A DNA stretch of 64,000 nucleotides, taken from Verrucomicrobiota bacterium (GTDB taxonomy: Bacteria > Verrucomicrobiota > Verrucomicrobiia > Opitutales > Opitutaceae). The translations under genes were made by a program, and so were the position numbers. The notes under the pieces were generated by a model, which was not told the DNA's origin, did not search any database, and saw nothing but the letters and a program-made list of their open reading frames with translations. The DNA is taken from contig JAEZGX010000017.1 in the NCBI GenBank assembly GCA_023416735.1, forward strand, positions 137,641 to 201,640. Reading direction: 5' to 3'. Below are positions 5,943-17,040 of the stretch, piece by piece (within the stretch, counting starts at the first letter, position 1; each line of letters begins with the position of its first letter).

Positions 5943-8495
5943 ATGGCCGGATCGACCTCGGCTCGTCTCTTCTCGCGTTGGGTGGTGCCGCTCTTGTTCG
6001 CGCTGTTGGCGTTCACCGCTTCTGCTCCGCTGCGCGCTGCTACCCTCGAGGATGCCCGCGCTGACCTTCGCGCTGGCAACTACGAACAAGTCATCCACGA
6101 CGCTCAAGCAGTCGCGACCGACGAGCGCGAAGAAACCGAAGCTTGGCGCGAACTCGAAGCCCGCGCCCTCCTCGCACTCGGCCGTTACGCCGAAGCCGCC
6201 GAGCGTCTCAACGAGCTCGGCGCTTCCGTCCTCTTCAACCTCCACCTTCGTTTGCTCTCGCGCGAGGCTGCGCTCCACACCGGCAACCCCGACGCCGCCA
6301 CGATCAGCGTTCGCGAGGTCGTCCGCGCCATGAACTTCGCCGCCATGAGCCGCGGCACCGACTACGTTCGTTCCTCCGAATTCCAGGCCGTCATGGGCGA
6401 AGCCAGCCTCCTCGCCGGCCTCGATCCCCGCCTCGCTCTCGAAAACTTCCTCCGCCCCGCCCAACGCGCCCAGCCACCTTCACGCGCCGCCTTTTTTGTC
6501 TCCGGTCGCCTGGCTCTCGACAAACGCGACTTCGCTCTCGCGTCGCGCACCTTCAGCTCCGGCCTCGAAATCGCCCCCGACGATCCCGATCTCCTCTGGG
6601 GCCTCGCCGCATCCTTCCAAACCGGAGACCGCAAACAACTCGTCGCGCACGCCCAGCGCGCTCTCGCCATCAACCCGCGCCACATCCCCTCGCACCTCCT
6701 TCTCGCCGAACATTTCATCGACGCCGAGCGCCGCGATCTCGCCACCGTCCACATCGATCTCGCCCTCGCCGTCAACCCGCACGCGCCCGACGCCCACGCC
6801 CTCCGCGCCGTCCTCGCTCACCTCGCGCGCGACCCCGTTGCCGCCACCCAACATCGCTCCGCCGCTCTCGCCACGTGGATCAACAATCCCCGTGTCGATC
6901 ACCTGATCGGCCGCAAGCTCTCCCAACAATACCAGTTCGCCGACGGCGCCGCTGCTCAACGTCTCGCGCTCACCCTCGATCCGTCCTTCACGCCCGCGCG
7001 CGTCCAACTCGCCCAAGACCTCCTCCGCCTCGGCCTCGAAGACGAGGGCTGGCAACTCGCCGCCTCCGCGCACGAAGCCGACGCCTACAATGTCGAGGCT
7101 TACAACCTCACGACCCTCCACGATCAGCTCGAAAAATTCACCGTCCTCACCAGCCCGCACTTCCGTATCCGAATGTCCGCTACGGAAGCTCCCATCTACG
7201 GCGACCGCGCTCTCGCGCTCTTGGAACGCGCCCACGCCCACCTCACCGATCGCTACGGGCTTCGCCTCGACGCTCCCGCCATCGTCGAGATCTACGACAA
7301 CCCAAAAGACTTCGCCGTGCGCACCTTCGGCATGCCCGACATCGGCGGGTTCCTCGGCGTCTGCTTCGGCCCGGTCTTCACCATCAACAGCCCCGCTTCC
7401 GCCCACGCCAACTGGGAAGCCGTCCTTTGGCACGAGTTCGCCCACGTCATCACCCTCACGATGACGCGCAACCGCATGCCGCGCTGGCTCAGCGAAGGCA
7501 TTTCCGTCTTTGAAGAACGCCAGCACAATCCCGCTTGGGGTCAGCTCATGTCGCTCGGCTACCGCGACCGCATCCTCGAAGGAAAAACCCAGCCCATCAG
7601 CCGCATGAGCGCTGCCTTCCTCGAAGCCGAAGACGGCCGCGACACCCAATTCGCCTACTTTCAATCCTACCTCGTCGTGGAATTTCTCGTCGAACGTTTC
7701 GGTTTCGAAAAACTCCGCACGCTCCTCGCCAGCCTCGCCGACGGCCTCGAAATCAACGCCGCCCTCGCCAAAAACTTTGCCCCGCTCGAAGCGCTCGATC
7801 GCGACTTCGCCACCTACGCCCGCAACACCGCCCTCGCTTTCGGCCGCGGTCTCGATTTTCGCCGCGACTCCGCCGGCCTGACCAATCTCATCGCTCAAAA
7901 CCTTCCGGGCCTCCGCACCCAGCCCAACGTTCACGATCTCCTGCGCGCCGCCCGCGAAGCCGCCGACGCCGAGGATTGGAAATCCGTCCGCGAGAAACTC
8001 CAGCCGCTCGCCGACGCGCAGCTCTATCTCCCCGGCTCCGACAACTTCCACTCGCTCCTCGCCCGCGCCGCCGCCGCCCTCAACGACACCACCGCCGAGC
8101 GCGAAGCGCTCGCCACCATCGCCGCGCACGAAGCCGACGCGCTCGCTTCCGTGACACGTCTCCTCGAACTCGCGAAATCCGAAAACGACTGGCCCGCCGC
8201 CACACGTTGGGCTGACGCCTGGCTCGCCATCAATCCACTCTCGCCCACTCCTTGGCGCACGCTTCTCGACGCCCACGAGCGCGCCGGCAACGCCACCGCC
8301 GCCGCCCAAGCCGGTCGGGTCCTCCTTCGCCTCGACCCGCCCGACTTCGCCGCCATCCACTTCCGCGTGGCCCAACAACTCGCCGCCAGCGACCCCGCCG
8401 CGGCTCGTCGTCACATTCTCCAAGCCCTCGAAGACGCCCCCCGCTTCCGCGCCGCCTACGACCTCCTCGCCACCCTGCCGCCCGCCACACCATGA
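5943..8495 (+). CDS. Secreted TPR protein with M1-like zinc peptidase (MA clan) domain
   Basis: An 850-residue protein. ATG 5943 gives a good signal peptide (about 1-32); the upstream TTG does not. An N-terminal helical-repeat region (TPR-like, about 35-390) with A/L-rich repeats is followed by a metallopeptidase domain (about 400-640) containing H497-E-F-A-H501 and, downstream, W-L-S-E-G-I-S-V-F-E-E (about 514-524), the third zinc ligand of gluzincins (Peptidase_MA type). C-terminal TPR-like repeats continue to the end. All catalytic residues are present. It opens a run of eight genes and shares an ATGA overlap with the DUF4159 gene. It probably trims or remodels envelope proteins; the substrate is unknown. 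Confidence 0.8.
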   Translation: MAGSTSARLFSRWVVPLLFALLAFTASAPLRAATLEDARADLRAGNYEQVIHDAQAVATDEREETEAWRELEARALLALGRYAEAAERLNELGASVLFNLHLRLLSREAALHTGNPDAATISVREVVRAMNFAAMSRGTDYVRSSEFQAVMGEASLLAGLDPRLALENFLRPAQRAQPPSRAAFFVSGRLALDKRDFALASRTFSSGLEIAPDDPDLLWGLAASFQTGDRKQLVAHAQRALAINPRHIPSHLLLAEHFIDAERRDLATVHIDLALAVNPHAPDAHALRAVLAHLARDPVAATQHRSAALATWINNPRVDHLIGRKLSQQYQFADGAAAQRLALTLDPSFTPARVQLAQDLLRLGLEDEGWQLAASAHEADAYNVEAYNLTTLHDQLEKFTVLTSPHFRIRMSATEAPIYGDRALALLERAHAHLTDRYGLRLDAPAIVEIYDNPKDFAVRTFGMPDIGGFLGVCFGPVFTINSPASAHANWEAVLWHEFAHVITLTMTRNRMPRWLSEGISVFEERQHNPAWGQLMSLGYRDRILEGKTQPISRMSAAFLEAEDGRDTQFAYFQSYLVVEFLVERFGFEKLRTLLASLADGLEINAALAKNFAPLEALDRDFATYARNTALAFGRGLDFRRDSAGLTNLIAQNLPGLRTQPNVHDLLRAAREAADAEDWKSVREKLQPLADAQLYLPGSDNFHSLLARAAAALNDTTAEREALATIAAHEADALASVTRLLELAKSENDWPAATRWADAWLAINPLSPTPWRTLLDAHERAGNATAAAQAGRVLLRLDPPDFAAIHFRVAQQLAASDPAAARRHILQALEDAPRFRAAYDLLATLPPATP

Positions 8496-9340
8496 GCGTT
8501 CGTCCGTTACTCCTTTCGCTCCTCGTTCTCACCGTCGCTACCGCCGACGCGTTCGCCCAATTCCGCGGCTTCGGCGGTTTCGGCGGCCGCCGTGCACCCC
8601 TCAGCGATCGCGGCGATGTCCCGAACTGGGAAATCGATCCCAAATTCCCGCACGACGTCTTCTCCTTCGCTCGTCTCCGTTATTCGAGTTACGGTCGCGG
8701 CTGGGGCGGTTGGGGCGGTCGCGGCCGTTGGGCCACCGACGCCCCCGAAGCCGATCTCAACCTGTCCTTCCGCCTCCAGCAGATGACGAGTCTCAAGGTC
8801 AACCCCGAGCCGACCTTCATCGACATCAACGCCGCCGAACTCGCGAAATATCCTTTCGTTTACATGATCGAGCCAGGCGGCCTGCAGTTCTCCGAGGACG
8901 AAGTCGTCGCGCTGCGAAATTACCTCCTTAACGGCGGCTTCCTCATGGTCGACGACTTCTGGGGCGACGACGAATGGGACAACTTCTACTACGAGATCAA
9001 ACGCGTCTTCCCCGACCGCGAGCCGGTCGAGCTTCCCATTGAACACCCGATCTTTCACTGCGTGTTCGATCTCAAAGAAAAACCGCAGATGCCCAGCATC
9101 CACCAATTCCTCGCCACGGGCCAGACCTACGAACGCGACGGCCATGGCGGAACGCAGGAAGTCCACTACCGCGCGCTGTTCGACGACAAAGGCCGCATGA
9201 TGGCCATCATCTGCCACAACACCGACCTCGGCGACGGCTGGGAGCGCGAAGGCGAAGATCCCACCTACTTCGAGCGCTTCGCCGAGAAAATGGCCTACCC
9301 CATGGCCATCAACATCCTCTTCTACGCCATGACCCACTAG
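8492..9340 (+). CDS. DUF4159 secreted protein
   Basis: A 282-residue protein whose start overlaps the previous stop (ATGA). The signal peptide ends near residue 23 (A-D-A-F-A-Q). A low-complexity Gly/Phe/Arg/Trp stretch follows (24-32 and about 69-80, G-W-G-G-W-G-G-R-G-R-W), then the DUF4159 domain (about 85-282) with Y-P-F-V-Y-M-I-E-P-G-G-L, G-G-F-L-M-V-D-D-F-W-G and A-Y-P-M-A-I-N-I-L-F-Y-A. The domain looks like a degenerate glutamine-amidotransferase-like fold (my inference from G-G-F-L-M-V-D-D). DUF4159 genes usually sit next to MoxR/DUF58/VWA genes, as here. Function unknown; probably periplasmic. Confidence 0.8.
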   Translation: MSVRPLLLSLLVLTVATADAFAQFRGFGGFGGRRAPLSDRGDVPNWEIDPKFPHDVFSFARLRYSSYGRGWGGWGGRGRWATDAPEADLNLSFRLQQMTSLKVNPEPTFIDINAAELAKYPFVYMIEPGGLQFSEDEVVALRNYLLNGGFLMVDDFWGDDEWDNFYYEIKRVFPDREPVELPIEHPIFHCVFDLKEKPQMPSIHQFLATGQTYERDGHGGTQEVHYRALFDDKGRMMAIICHNTDLGDGWEREGEDPTYFERFAEKMAYPMAINILFYAMTH

Positions 9341-9348
9341 CCGTCCCC

Positions 9349-9373
9349 TTTGTGCCTCCGTGCCTCTGTGGTT
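9349..9373. repeat. Dispersed intergenic repeat, CCTCTGTG type (copy 1)
   Basis: The 53-base gap before the MoxR gene contains two near-identical 10-mers, TGTGCCTCCG and TGCCTCTGTG, followed by GTT. The words CCTCTGTG and TGGTT recur at 45625-45654, and a related form is at 52387-52464. Similar repeats are common between genes in many environmental genomes (from memory). Confidence 0.5.
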
Positions 9374-9393
9374 CCTTCCAACAACACTTTCTC

Positions 9394-10381
<988 letters not shown>

Positions 10382-10389
<8 letters not shown>

Positions 10390-11404
10390 TCCCCGCCAGG
10401 CGGGGCTCGAGATCCCGTCGAGCCAAACTGCGACGCGCTTCTCTTCGTCACGCGCCCCATCGTCCTACACGCCTCGCTCCACCCCTTCCCTCGATCCCGC
10501 CGCCCTCCTCGCCATCCGCAATCTCGAACTTCGCACGCGGCTCGTCATGGAGGGCGTCCGCGCCGGCCTCCACCGCAGCCCGTTCACCGGCTTCTCCGCC
10601 GAGTTCACCGAATACCGCCAATACGCCCCCGGCGACGACCTTCGCCACCTCGACTGGCGCGTCCTCGCCCGCACCGATCGCCACTTCCTCAAGAAATACG
10701 AGGACGAAACCAATCTCCGCTGCTGGCTCCTCGTCGACTCCAGCGCCTCCATGTCTTTCGGCGCGCACGACGTGAACAAGTCCGATTACGCCCGCACCCT
10801 CGTCGCCACGCTCGCGTGGTTCCTCCACGAGCAACGCGACCTCGTCGGCACTGCGCTTTTCGACGAAAGTATCCACGATGTGGTGACACCCCGCTCCCGC
10901 CCCGGCCATCTCCGCCATGTGCTCGCCGCTCTCGCCCGCCCGGCCAACGGCCGCGACACCCACCTCGAAACCGCCCTCGCCGAAATCGCCCGCCTCGCCC
11001 GCCGCCGCAGCCTCATTGTCATTGTTTCCGATTTCCTCAGCCCGCCCGCAACCTGGTCTCGCGCCCTCTCCGAACTCACCGCCGCCCACCACGACGTCCG
11101 CGCCCTCCAAATCCTAGATCCTGCCGAGATCTCCCTTGAAGGTTTCGGTCGCCCCGCGCTCTGGGAAGATATCGAAACCGGTGAAACCCGCTACGTGGAC
11201 CCCGCCCGCGCCGCCGCGCTCTATCGTCGCCGCCTGGAAGAACACACCACCGAGCTCCGCTCCGCCTTCGACCGCGCCCGCGTCTCCCGCCAACTCATCA
11301 CCACCGACGAACCTCTCGACGCCGCCCTCCTGCGCTTTCTCAAAGGAAAATCCCGCGGGCACGAGCGTGAGCGGGCGACTTCACCTTCCGTTCGCCGCCC
11401 ATGA
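10382..11404 (+). CDS. DUF58 domain (VWA-like) protein
   Basis: A 340-residue protein and the usual partner of MoxR. After a disordered Ser/Pro-rich head (1-37) comes the signature E-Y-R-Q-Y-A-P-G-D-D-L-R-H-L-D-W (about 77-92), then a VWA-like fold with a MIDAS-type D-S-S-A-S (119-123; D-x-S-x-S intact). No signal peptide or membrane helix is evident. ATG 10382 lies inside the MoxR stop region. A hairpin CCCCGCC-A-GGCGGGG (10391-10405) falls in the first codons and could affect translation. Expected role: MoxR-dependent metal/VWA chaperone-like protein. Confidence 0.9.
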
Positions 11405-13374
11405 GCTTCCTCACGCCCTGGTTCATCGCCGGTGTCGCTCTCATCGCGGGGCCCCTCATCGCCCACCTGATCCGGCGCGCCACGCGCGAGCGCGTCGTAT
11501 TCACGGCGATCCGTTTTCTGGATACGTCTGCTCCGCGCCTCGACCGCCGCAGCCGCATCCAACATCCGTGGCTGCTCCTCCTCCGCTGCCTCATCGTCGC
11601 CGTCCTCGCCTTCGGCTTCGCCCGCCCTTTTCTCCGCGAGAACGCCCCACCCGTCGCCGTCACCACCCTCCCGCGCCACCTCGTGGCCGTTCTCGACGAA
11701 AGCGCCAGCATGCAACGCGCCGGCTCGTTCGACGCTGCCAAATCCCGCATTCTTTCGCTCGCCTCCGAGCTCCACCCGACCGACGTCCTTGCTCTTCTCG
11801 CCGCCGGTGATCGCATCACCGAACTCATCGGCGCCTCCCAATGGCTTTCCACTCCCCCGGAAAACCGCACCGCGCTAGTCCGTTCCGTCCTCGACTTCCG
11901 CACTCCGGGCTGGGGTCCCACACCACTCGACAGCGCCGCCGAAGCCGCCCTCGCCCGTTGGGAGGACATGACCGAAACCACCGGCACCGACGCCGTCCGC
12001 CGCGAACTCATCTTCGTCTCCGACTTCGCCACCGGCTCCCGTATCGCAGGCCTCGCCAATCTCGCCTGGCCGGCCAACGCCGAAGTCATCCTTCGCCAAA
12101 TCACCCCGTCCATCCTCGGCAACGCCAGCCTCCACTGGCTCGGCTGGTCCGACCTCGATCCCGAGCATCCCGCCGCGCGTATCCGTATTTCTCGCACGTT
12201 CGATGCTCCCGAAGATCTCCGCCTCGTCTGGCGCGACCCCGCCAGCGAAACCGCCCTCGCCGATCCTGAACCGCTCAACCTCCTCCCTGGCGCCACCGAG
12301 GTCCGCCTAATTCCTCTCCCGCCGAACGCCCCGCCCTCCCTCCGCCTCGACCTGGAAGGCGACCGACAACCCTTCGACAACCAACTCTTCCTCCTGCGCC
12401 CCACCCCACGCGAACTTCCTATCTCCTACCTCGCCGCGCACACCCCCGCTGACCCGCAACACCCCCGCTTCTACCTCGAACGAGCCATCACCGGCTGGCG
12501 CGATCCTTCACCCGTTCTCACCGATACCCTTCCGGCCAACAACACGCCTTCGCTCATCGTCATCCCCGACGTTCTCGACTCTTCCGTCCTCGCCGATGTG
12601 CGCTCCCGCCTCGAATCCGGTTCCTTCGCCCTCGTCCTCCTCAACCGCGACGAACTGATCTCCACCGCCGCTGCTCTCGCCAGCGAATCCAATTGGACCC
12701 CGCTCGTCCAGTCTCGCCCCGACGCCCTTCTCGGCCAGCTCGATTTCCAACACCCGCTCTTCGCACCGTTCGCCGACCCGCTCTACAGCGACTTCACGCG
12801 TATCCGTTTTTGGAACACACACTCCGTCTCCCTGCCCGCCGACACCCGCGCGACCGTGGTCGCCCGCTTCGACGACGGCTCTCCCGCCGTCCTCGAAGTT
12901 CCCGTCGGCCGCGGTCGCCTGATCGTCTGGGCCAGCGGTTGGTCACCCTCCGCCAGCCAGTGGGTCCTCTCTTCCAAATTCGTTCCCTGGCTCCAGTCCC
13001 TCGCTGAGCGCGCCGCCGGCGGCCCCGCCCAGCCCACGATCGCCGAAATCGGCTCCCCCTCCTCCATCCCGCTGCCGTCCACACCTGGTATCCACGATGT
13101 CGCGACATCCCCTCCGCGCCGCATCGCCCTCAACGTCCCCGCGGCCGAGAGCCAGACTGAGCCGCTCCCGTTCGACACCTGGGAACAACTCGGCGTCCCG
13201 CTCCGTGGCTCCACCGCCACCCGCGCCCTAGCCTCGCCTTCTCCCGCACTCGCCGCCGCCACCACTGAATCCCAACAACAACTCTGGCGCTGGCTTCTCT
13301 GGCTCGCGGTCGCCCTCCTCGCGCTCGAAAGCCTCTCTTCCCTTCTCCTCTCCCGCCGCGCCTCCGCCGCGTAG
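11401..13374 (+). CDS. BatA-like membrane protein with VWA domain
   Basis: A 657-residue membrane protein starting in an ATGA overlap with the DUF58 gene. The N-terminal BatA-type double hairpin spans about residues 5-25 and 56-75 (F-L-T-P-W-F-I-A-G-V; P-W-L-L-L-L-R-C-L-I). A VWA domain (about 92-260) follows with MIDAS D99-E-S101-A-S103. A long beta-rich region, possibly GATase-like (S-L-I-V-I-P-D-V-L at about 377, V-G-R-G-R-L-I-V-W-A-S-G at about 490), comes next, and a C-terminal helix (about 625-645) closes the protein. In Bat-type operons such proteins act with MoxR in envelope stress or oxygen tolerance; the role here is inferred from that pattern. Confidence 0.85.
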   Translation: MSFLTPWFIAGVALIAGPLIAHLIRRATRERVVFTAIRFLDTSAPRLDRRSRIQHPWLLLLRCLIVAVLAFGFARPFLRENAPPVAVTTLPRHLVAVLDESASMQRAGSFDAAKSRILSLASELHPTDVLALLAAGDRITELIGASQWLSTPPENRTALVRSVLDFRTPGWGPTPLDSAAEAALARWEDMTETTGTDAVRRELIFVSDFATGSRIAGLANLAWPANAEVILRQITPSILGNASLHWLGWSDLDPEHPAARIRISRTFDAPEDLRLVWRDPASETALADPEPLNLLPGATEVRLIPLPPNAPPSLRLDLEGDRQPFDNQLFLLRPTPRELPISYLAAHTPADPQHPRFYLERAITGWRDPSPVLTDTLPANNTPSLIVIPDVLDSSVLADVRSRLESGSFALVLLNRDELISTAAALASESNWTPLVQSRPDALLGQLDFQHPLFAPFADPLYSDFTRIRFWNTHSVSLPADTRATVVARFDDGSPAVLEVPVGRGRLIVWASGWSPSASQWVLSSKFVPWLQSLAERAAGGPAQPTIAEIGSPSSIPLPSTPGIHDVATSPPRRIALNVPAAESQTEPLPFDTWEQLGVPLRGSTATRALASPSPALAAATTESQQQLWRWLLWLAVALLALESLSSLLLSRRASAA

Positions 13375-13438
13375 CGCGAGAATCCAGCGAACCGGAAAAC
13401 GTCACCCACGCCCACCTTCGCGCTAACTACCCAGCGCC

Positions 13439-16400
13439 ATGCCTCTCGCCCCTCCACCTCCGCAGATCGACTTCCGCCTCGGTTACATCCTGCGGCGCGT
13501 CACCGGCTATCTCCGCTCCATCCGCTTCCATCGCCAGGGCACTTTCCTCTGGTCCACCGTCGCCCTCGCCGCCGCCGCGCTCCTCCTCGTCCAACAACGC
13601 TCCCCGCTTCTCGCCCCTTACGCCGCGCCCGTCCTCTTCTTCGTCTTCGTCGCTGCCACCTCCACCGCCATCTGGCTCCTCTGGCGGGATCGCACCACTC
13701 TCCGGGACGCCGCCCGCTATATCGGCGAACACCATCCCGAAGCCGATTCCGCCCTCCAGGCAGCCATCGAACAACTCCCTGCCACCGGCGGCACATTCCA
13801 TTTCCTCCAACGCCGCGTCATCGACGACGCTCTTCGCCATGCCGATGCCAACAACTGGTATCACCGACCGCGCCGCGACTCTCGCCGCCTCCTCCTCGCC
13901 CACGCGTTCGCGATGCTGATCGCCCTCAGCCTTTCGCTTCTGGTTATCCGCGCGCATCGCCCCGCTACGCCGCGCTCCTCTTCGTCCTCAACTCTCGCCC
14001 ACACGTTCGAAATCACGCCCGGCGACGCCGACGTCGAACGCCACTCCGCCATCGTCGTCGCCGTCCGCTTCCCGGCCGATTCCGTCCCTTCCTCCGCCAC
14101 TCTCGTCTACCACCCCGCCGGCGCCGACCCGCAACGCGCCCCGATGCACCGCAGCCTCTCCGATCCCGTTTTCGCCTTTACGCTCTCCTCCGTCGCCGCG
14201 GACACCACGTATCACGTGGAGCACGACAACAACCGTTCCCGCTCCTTCACGCTCACCGTTTACGATCGCCCCACCCTCCTCCGCGCCGACGCCTCGCTCG
14301 ACTATCCCGATTACACCGGTCTCGCCGATCGCCGCATCGAAGACACCCGCCGCATCTCCGCCGTTGTCGGCACCGGCCTCATCTACGACTTCGCCTTCAA
14401 CAAACCCGTCGCTCGCGCCTCCCTCCGCACCACCGACAACCAGGAGATCCGTCTCGAACCCGTCTCCTCCGATCGCACCCGCTTCCGCCTTACCACCACC
14501 GTTACCACCTCCGCGCGCTACAGCCTTCATCTCGTCGACGACGACGGCCGCTCCAACGCCGCTCCCAACGACATCCGCATCGAAGCTCTCGAAAACCGAC
14601 GCCCCGAACTTAAGCTCACTTTTCCCCGCGGCGATCTCCGCGTCTCGCCACTCGAGGAGCTTCATCTCCAAGCGGAAGTCCGCGACGACTTCGGTCTCCG
14701 CGACTACGGCCTTGGCCTCAGCATCGCCGACGCCGATCCCACCTACATTCCACTCGCCCCGCCCGCCGCTTCCGCGCCTTCCGCCCCCACGCTCGAAGCC
14801 CAGCTCTCCCACCTCCTCTCCCTCGAGCAACATCACGCGAAACCCGATCAGCTGATCACTTGGTTCGCCTGGGCTGACGACATCGGCCCCGATGGCCAAC
14901 TTCGCCGCACGACAAGCGACATCTTCTTCGCCGAGGTTCGCTCCCTCGACGAAATCTTCCGCGAAGACGCCACCGGTGGCAGTCGTCAACAAGGCCAGTC
15001 CGGCGGCGGTCCGGGCGACGACCTGATCGAAACCCAGCGTCAGATCTCCATCGCCATCTGGAAGCTCCGGCAACAAGACCCCGCCTCAACCTCGTTCCCC
15101 ACCGACGCCGCCACGCTCTTCGACTCGCAGGAAGCCGCTCTCCGCCAACTCGCGACCGTTCGCGAACGCCTCGAAGATCCCTCCGCCCGCGCCGCCGCCG
15201 ACGAAGCCGCCCCGCTCATGCGCCGCGCCGCCGACTCGCTCGCCGAAACCGCCGCCGAAAAAAATCCCCGCTCCCTCGAATCCGCCTGGTCCTCCGCCCG
15301 CAGCGCCTACCAATCGCTCCTGCGTATGCAGTCCCGTGATACACGCGTCTCGCAGTCCCGCAGCGGCTCCGGCGCCGGCGGTCGCCAGCGCAACCGCGAC
15401 CAGCTCAACCAACTCGAATTCCGCAACGAAGAAGACCGCTACGAGACCGAAACCCAGGCCCAGCCTCCCGCCACGCCCGAGGAACGCGAACAACTGCAAG
15501 TTCTCGCCCGGCTTCGCGAACTCGCCCGCCGCCAGCAGGACCTCAACCAGCGTCTCCAGGAACTCCAAACCGCCCTCGCCGCCGCGGAGAACGACGCCGA
15601 ACGCGACTCCATCCGCCGAGAACTCAAACGCCTCGAGGAAGAACAACGTCGCATGGTCAGCGACCTCGACGAAGCCCGCCAGCGCGTCGACCGCATGCAG
15701 CCCGGCGAACAAACCCAGCAAGCCCGCCAGCAGCTCGACCGCACCCGCGAAGACATGCGTCGGGCCACCGAACAGCTCGAACAGGGCGAGGTCTCTCAGG
15801 CTCTCGCCGCCGGCACCCGCGCCCAGGAAAACCTCCAGCGCACCAGCGAAGATATGCGTCAGCAGGCCGCCGGCCGTTTCTCCGAGCAGATGCGCGAGGC
15901 CCGCCGCGAAGCGCGCGAACTCGCGTCCGAACAGCAACAACTCACTCGCGATCTCGACCAAATGAGCCGCGGTCCTCAATCGCTCGACGACTCCGACGAA
16001 CGCGAACAGCTCGCCCAGCGGCTCCAAGCCCAGGCTGCCCGCCGCGACCAGCTTCTCGAAACTCTTCGCCAAGTCACCGAAGACGCTGAAGCCAGCGAGC
16101 CCCGCCTGCACCGCCAGCTCTACGATTTGCTTCGCCAACAAAACCAAAGCGGCACCAGCCGAAATCTCGCCTCCAGCGCCGACATGCTCCGCCGCGGCTT
16201 CACCGATCCCGCCCTCAATCAGCAACCGTCCATCGCCCGAGACTTCGACCAACTTCAACGCGGCGTCGAACGCGCCGCCGGCGCTGTCCTCGGCGACGAG
16301 CTCAACGAACTCCGCTTCGCCCAACGCGAACTCGACGATCTCACCCGCGACCTCCGCCGCGACGAGCCGTCCTCTCCGTCCGATCGACCCGCTGGAGGCG

Positions 16401-16963
16401 CGGCGCCTCCACCAGGCGAACCGTCCGCCAACGAACCCGCCTCGCGCGTCGCCAGCAACGAACCTGTGAACTCTGAAGCAACATCGCCCTCACCCGCGTC
16501 GCCCCCCGATACCTCCTCTCCGCGCCAACCGGGCGACCTCTCCTCGGCCACCGAATCCGCTCTCGCCGACCTTGAACGGCTCGCGCGTAGTTTTGGCGAC
16601 TCCACCCGCAACGCCGAAGCCGCCCGCGGCCCGCTCACCGGCCGTGGCTTCGCCGACTGGGCCGATCGCCTTCGCACGGTCGAAGAGCTCATCGATTCCC
16701 CCGAACAGCGACAACGCCTCGCCAGCGCCCGCGCCCAAGCCGAGGAATTCCGCCGCATGAACCAGCGCGAGGGCAAAGCGCCGCAATGGCCGCTCGTCGA
16801 AATGGGCATCGTCGCGCCCCTCGAAGACGCCCGCGCCTGGCTGCGGCAGGAACTCAGCCGTCGCGAAAATCCGGATACGCTCCAGCCGGTCGACCGCGAT
16901 CCCGTTCCCGACCGCTACGCCGAATCCGTCCGCAAATACTATGAAGCCCTCGGCACACCGTAA
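13439..16963 (+). CDS. Giant DUF4175-like membrane protein with long coiled coil
   Basis: A 1174-residue protein. N-terminal membrane helices lie near 35-52, 57-77 and 150-168. Beta-rich, probably extracytoplasmic repeats follow (about 180-460; V-Y-H-P-A-G, D-Y-P-D-Y-T-G-L). A long Gln/Glu/Arg-rich coiled coil spans about residues 680-845, and a Pro/Ser/Ala-rich linker (about 980-1030) precedes a short helical tail. Architecture and location match the DUF4175-type proteins of MoxR/VWA clusters in Planctomycetes and Verrucomicrobia. It could tether the operon's periplasmic proteins to the membrane. It is the third protein of a MoxR-DUF58-BatA-DUF4175 order; no catalytic motif is seen. Confidence 0.75.
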   Translation: MPLAPPPPQIDFRLGYILRRVTGYLRSIRFHRQGTFLWSTVALAAAALLLVQQRSPLLAPYAAPVLFFVFVAATSTAIWLLWRDRTTLRDAARYIGEHHPEADSALQAAIEQLPATGGTFHFLQRRVIDDALRHADANNWYHRPRRDSRRLLLAHAFAMLIALSLSLLVIRAHRPATPRSSSSSTLAHTFEITPGDADVERHSAIVVAVRFPADSVPSSATLVYHPAGADPQRAPMHRSLSDPVFAFTLSSVAADTTYHVEHDNNRSRSFTLTVYDRPTLLRADASLDYPDYTGLADRRIEDTRRISAVVGTGLIYDFAFNKPVARASLRTTDNQEIRLEPVSSDRTRFRLTTTVTTSARYSLHLVDDDGRSNAAPNDIRIEALENRRPELKLTFPRGDLRVSPLEELHLQAEVRDDFGLRDYGLGLSIADADPTYIPLAPPAASAPSAPTLEAQLSHLLSLEQHHAKPDQLITWFAWADDIGPDGQLRRTTSDIFFAEVRSLDEIFREDATGGSRQQGQSGGGPGDDLIETQRQISIAIWKLRQQDPASTSFPTDAATLFDSQEAALRQLATVRERLEDPSARAAADEAAPLMRRAADSLAETAAEKNPRSLESAWSSARSAYQSLLRMQSRDTRVSQSRSGSGAGGRQRNRDQLNQLEFRNEEDRYETETQAQPPATPEEREQLQVLARLRELARRQQDLNQRLQELQTALAAAENDAERDSIRRELKRLEEEQRRMVSDLDEARQRVDRMQPGEQTQQARQQLDRTREDMRRATEQLEQGEVSQALAAGTRAQENLQRTSEDMRQQAAGRFSEQMREARREARELASEQQQLTRDLDQMSRGPQSLDDSDEREQLAQRLQAQAARRDQLLETLRQVTEDAEASEPRLHRQLYDLLRQQNQSGTSRNLASSADMLRRGFTDPALNQQPSIARDFDQLQRGVERAAGAVLGDELNELRFAQRELDDLTRDLRRDEPSSPSDRPAGGAAPPPGEPSANEPASRVASNEPVNSEATSPSPASPPDTSSPRQPGDLSSATESALADLERLARSFGDSTRNAEAARGPLTGRGFADWADRLRTVEELIDSPEQRQRLASARAQAEEFRRMNQREGKAPQWPLVEMGIVAPLEDARAWLRQELSRRENPDTLQPVDRDPVPDRYAESVRKYYEALGTP

Positions 16964-17040
16964 CCGGAATCCGACAGCACGGCAGGCTTGAAACCCGACA
17001 TTCCGCCCCCACTTCGCGCACTCCTTTCGAGCCTCCTTCG

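Noticed and set aside
6480..8423. Antisense ORF of 647 codons opposite the TPR-peptidase gene
   Set aside because: Gly/Glu/Val-rich shadow with no signal or domain; the plus-strand gene carries HEFAH and signal peptide.
10391..10405. CCCCGCC-A-GGCGGGG as a terminator between MoxR and DUF58
   Set aside because: It lies inside the DUF58 coding start, after an 8-base gene overlap, so termination there would cut the operon; at most a translational effect.
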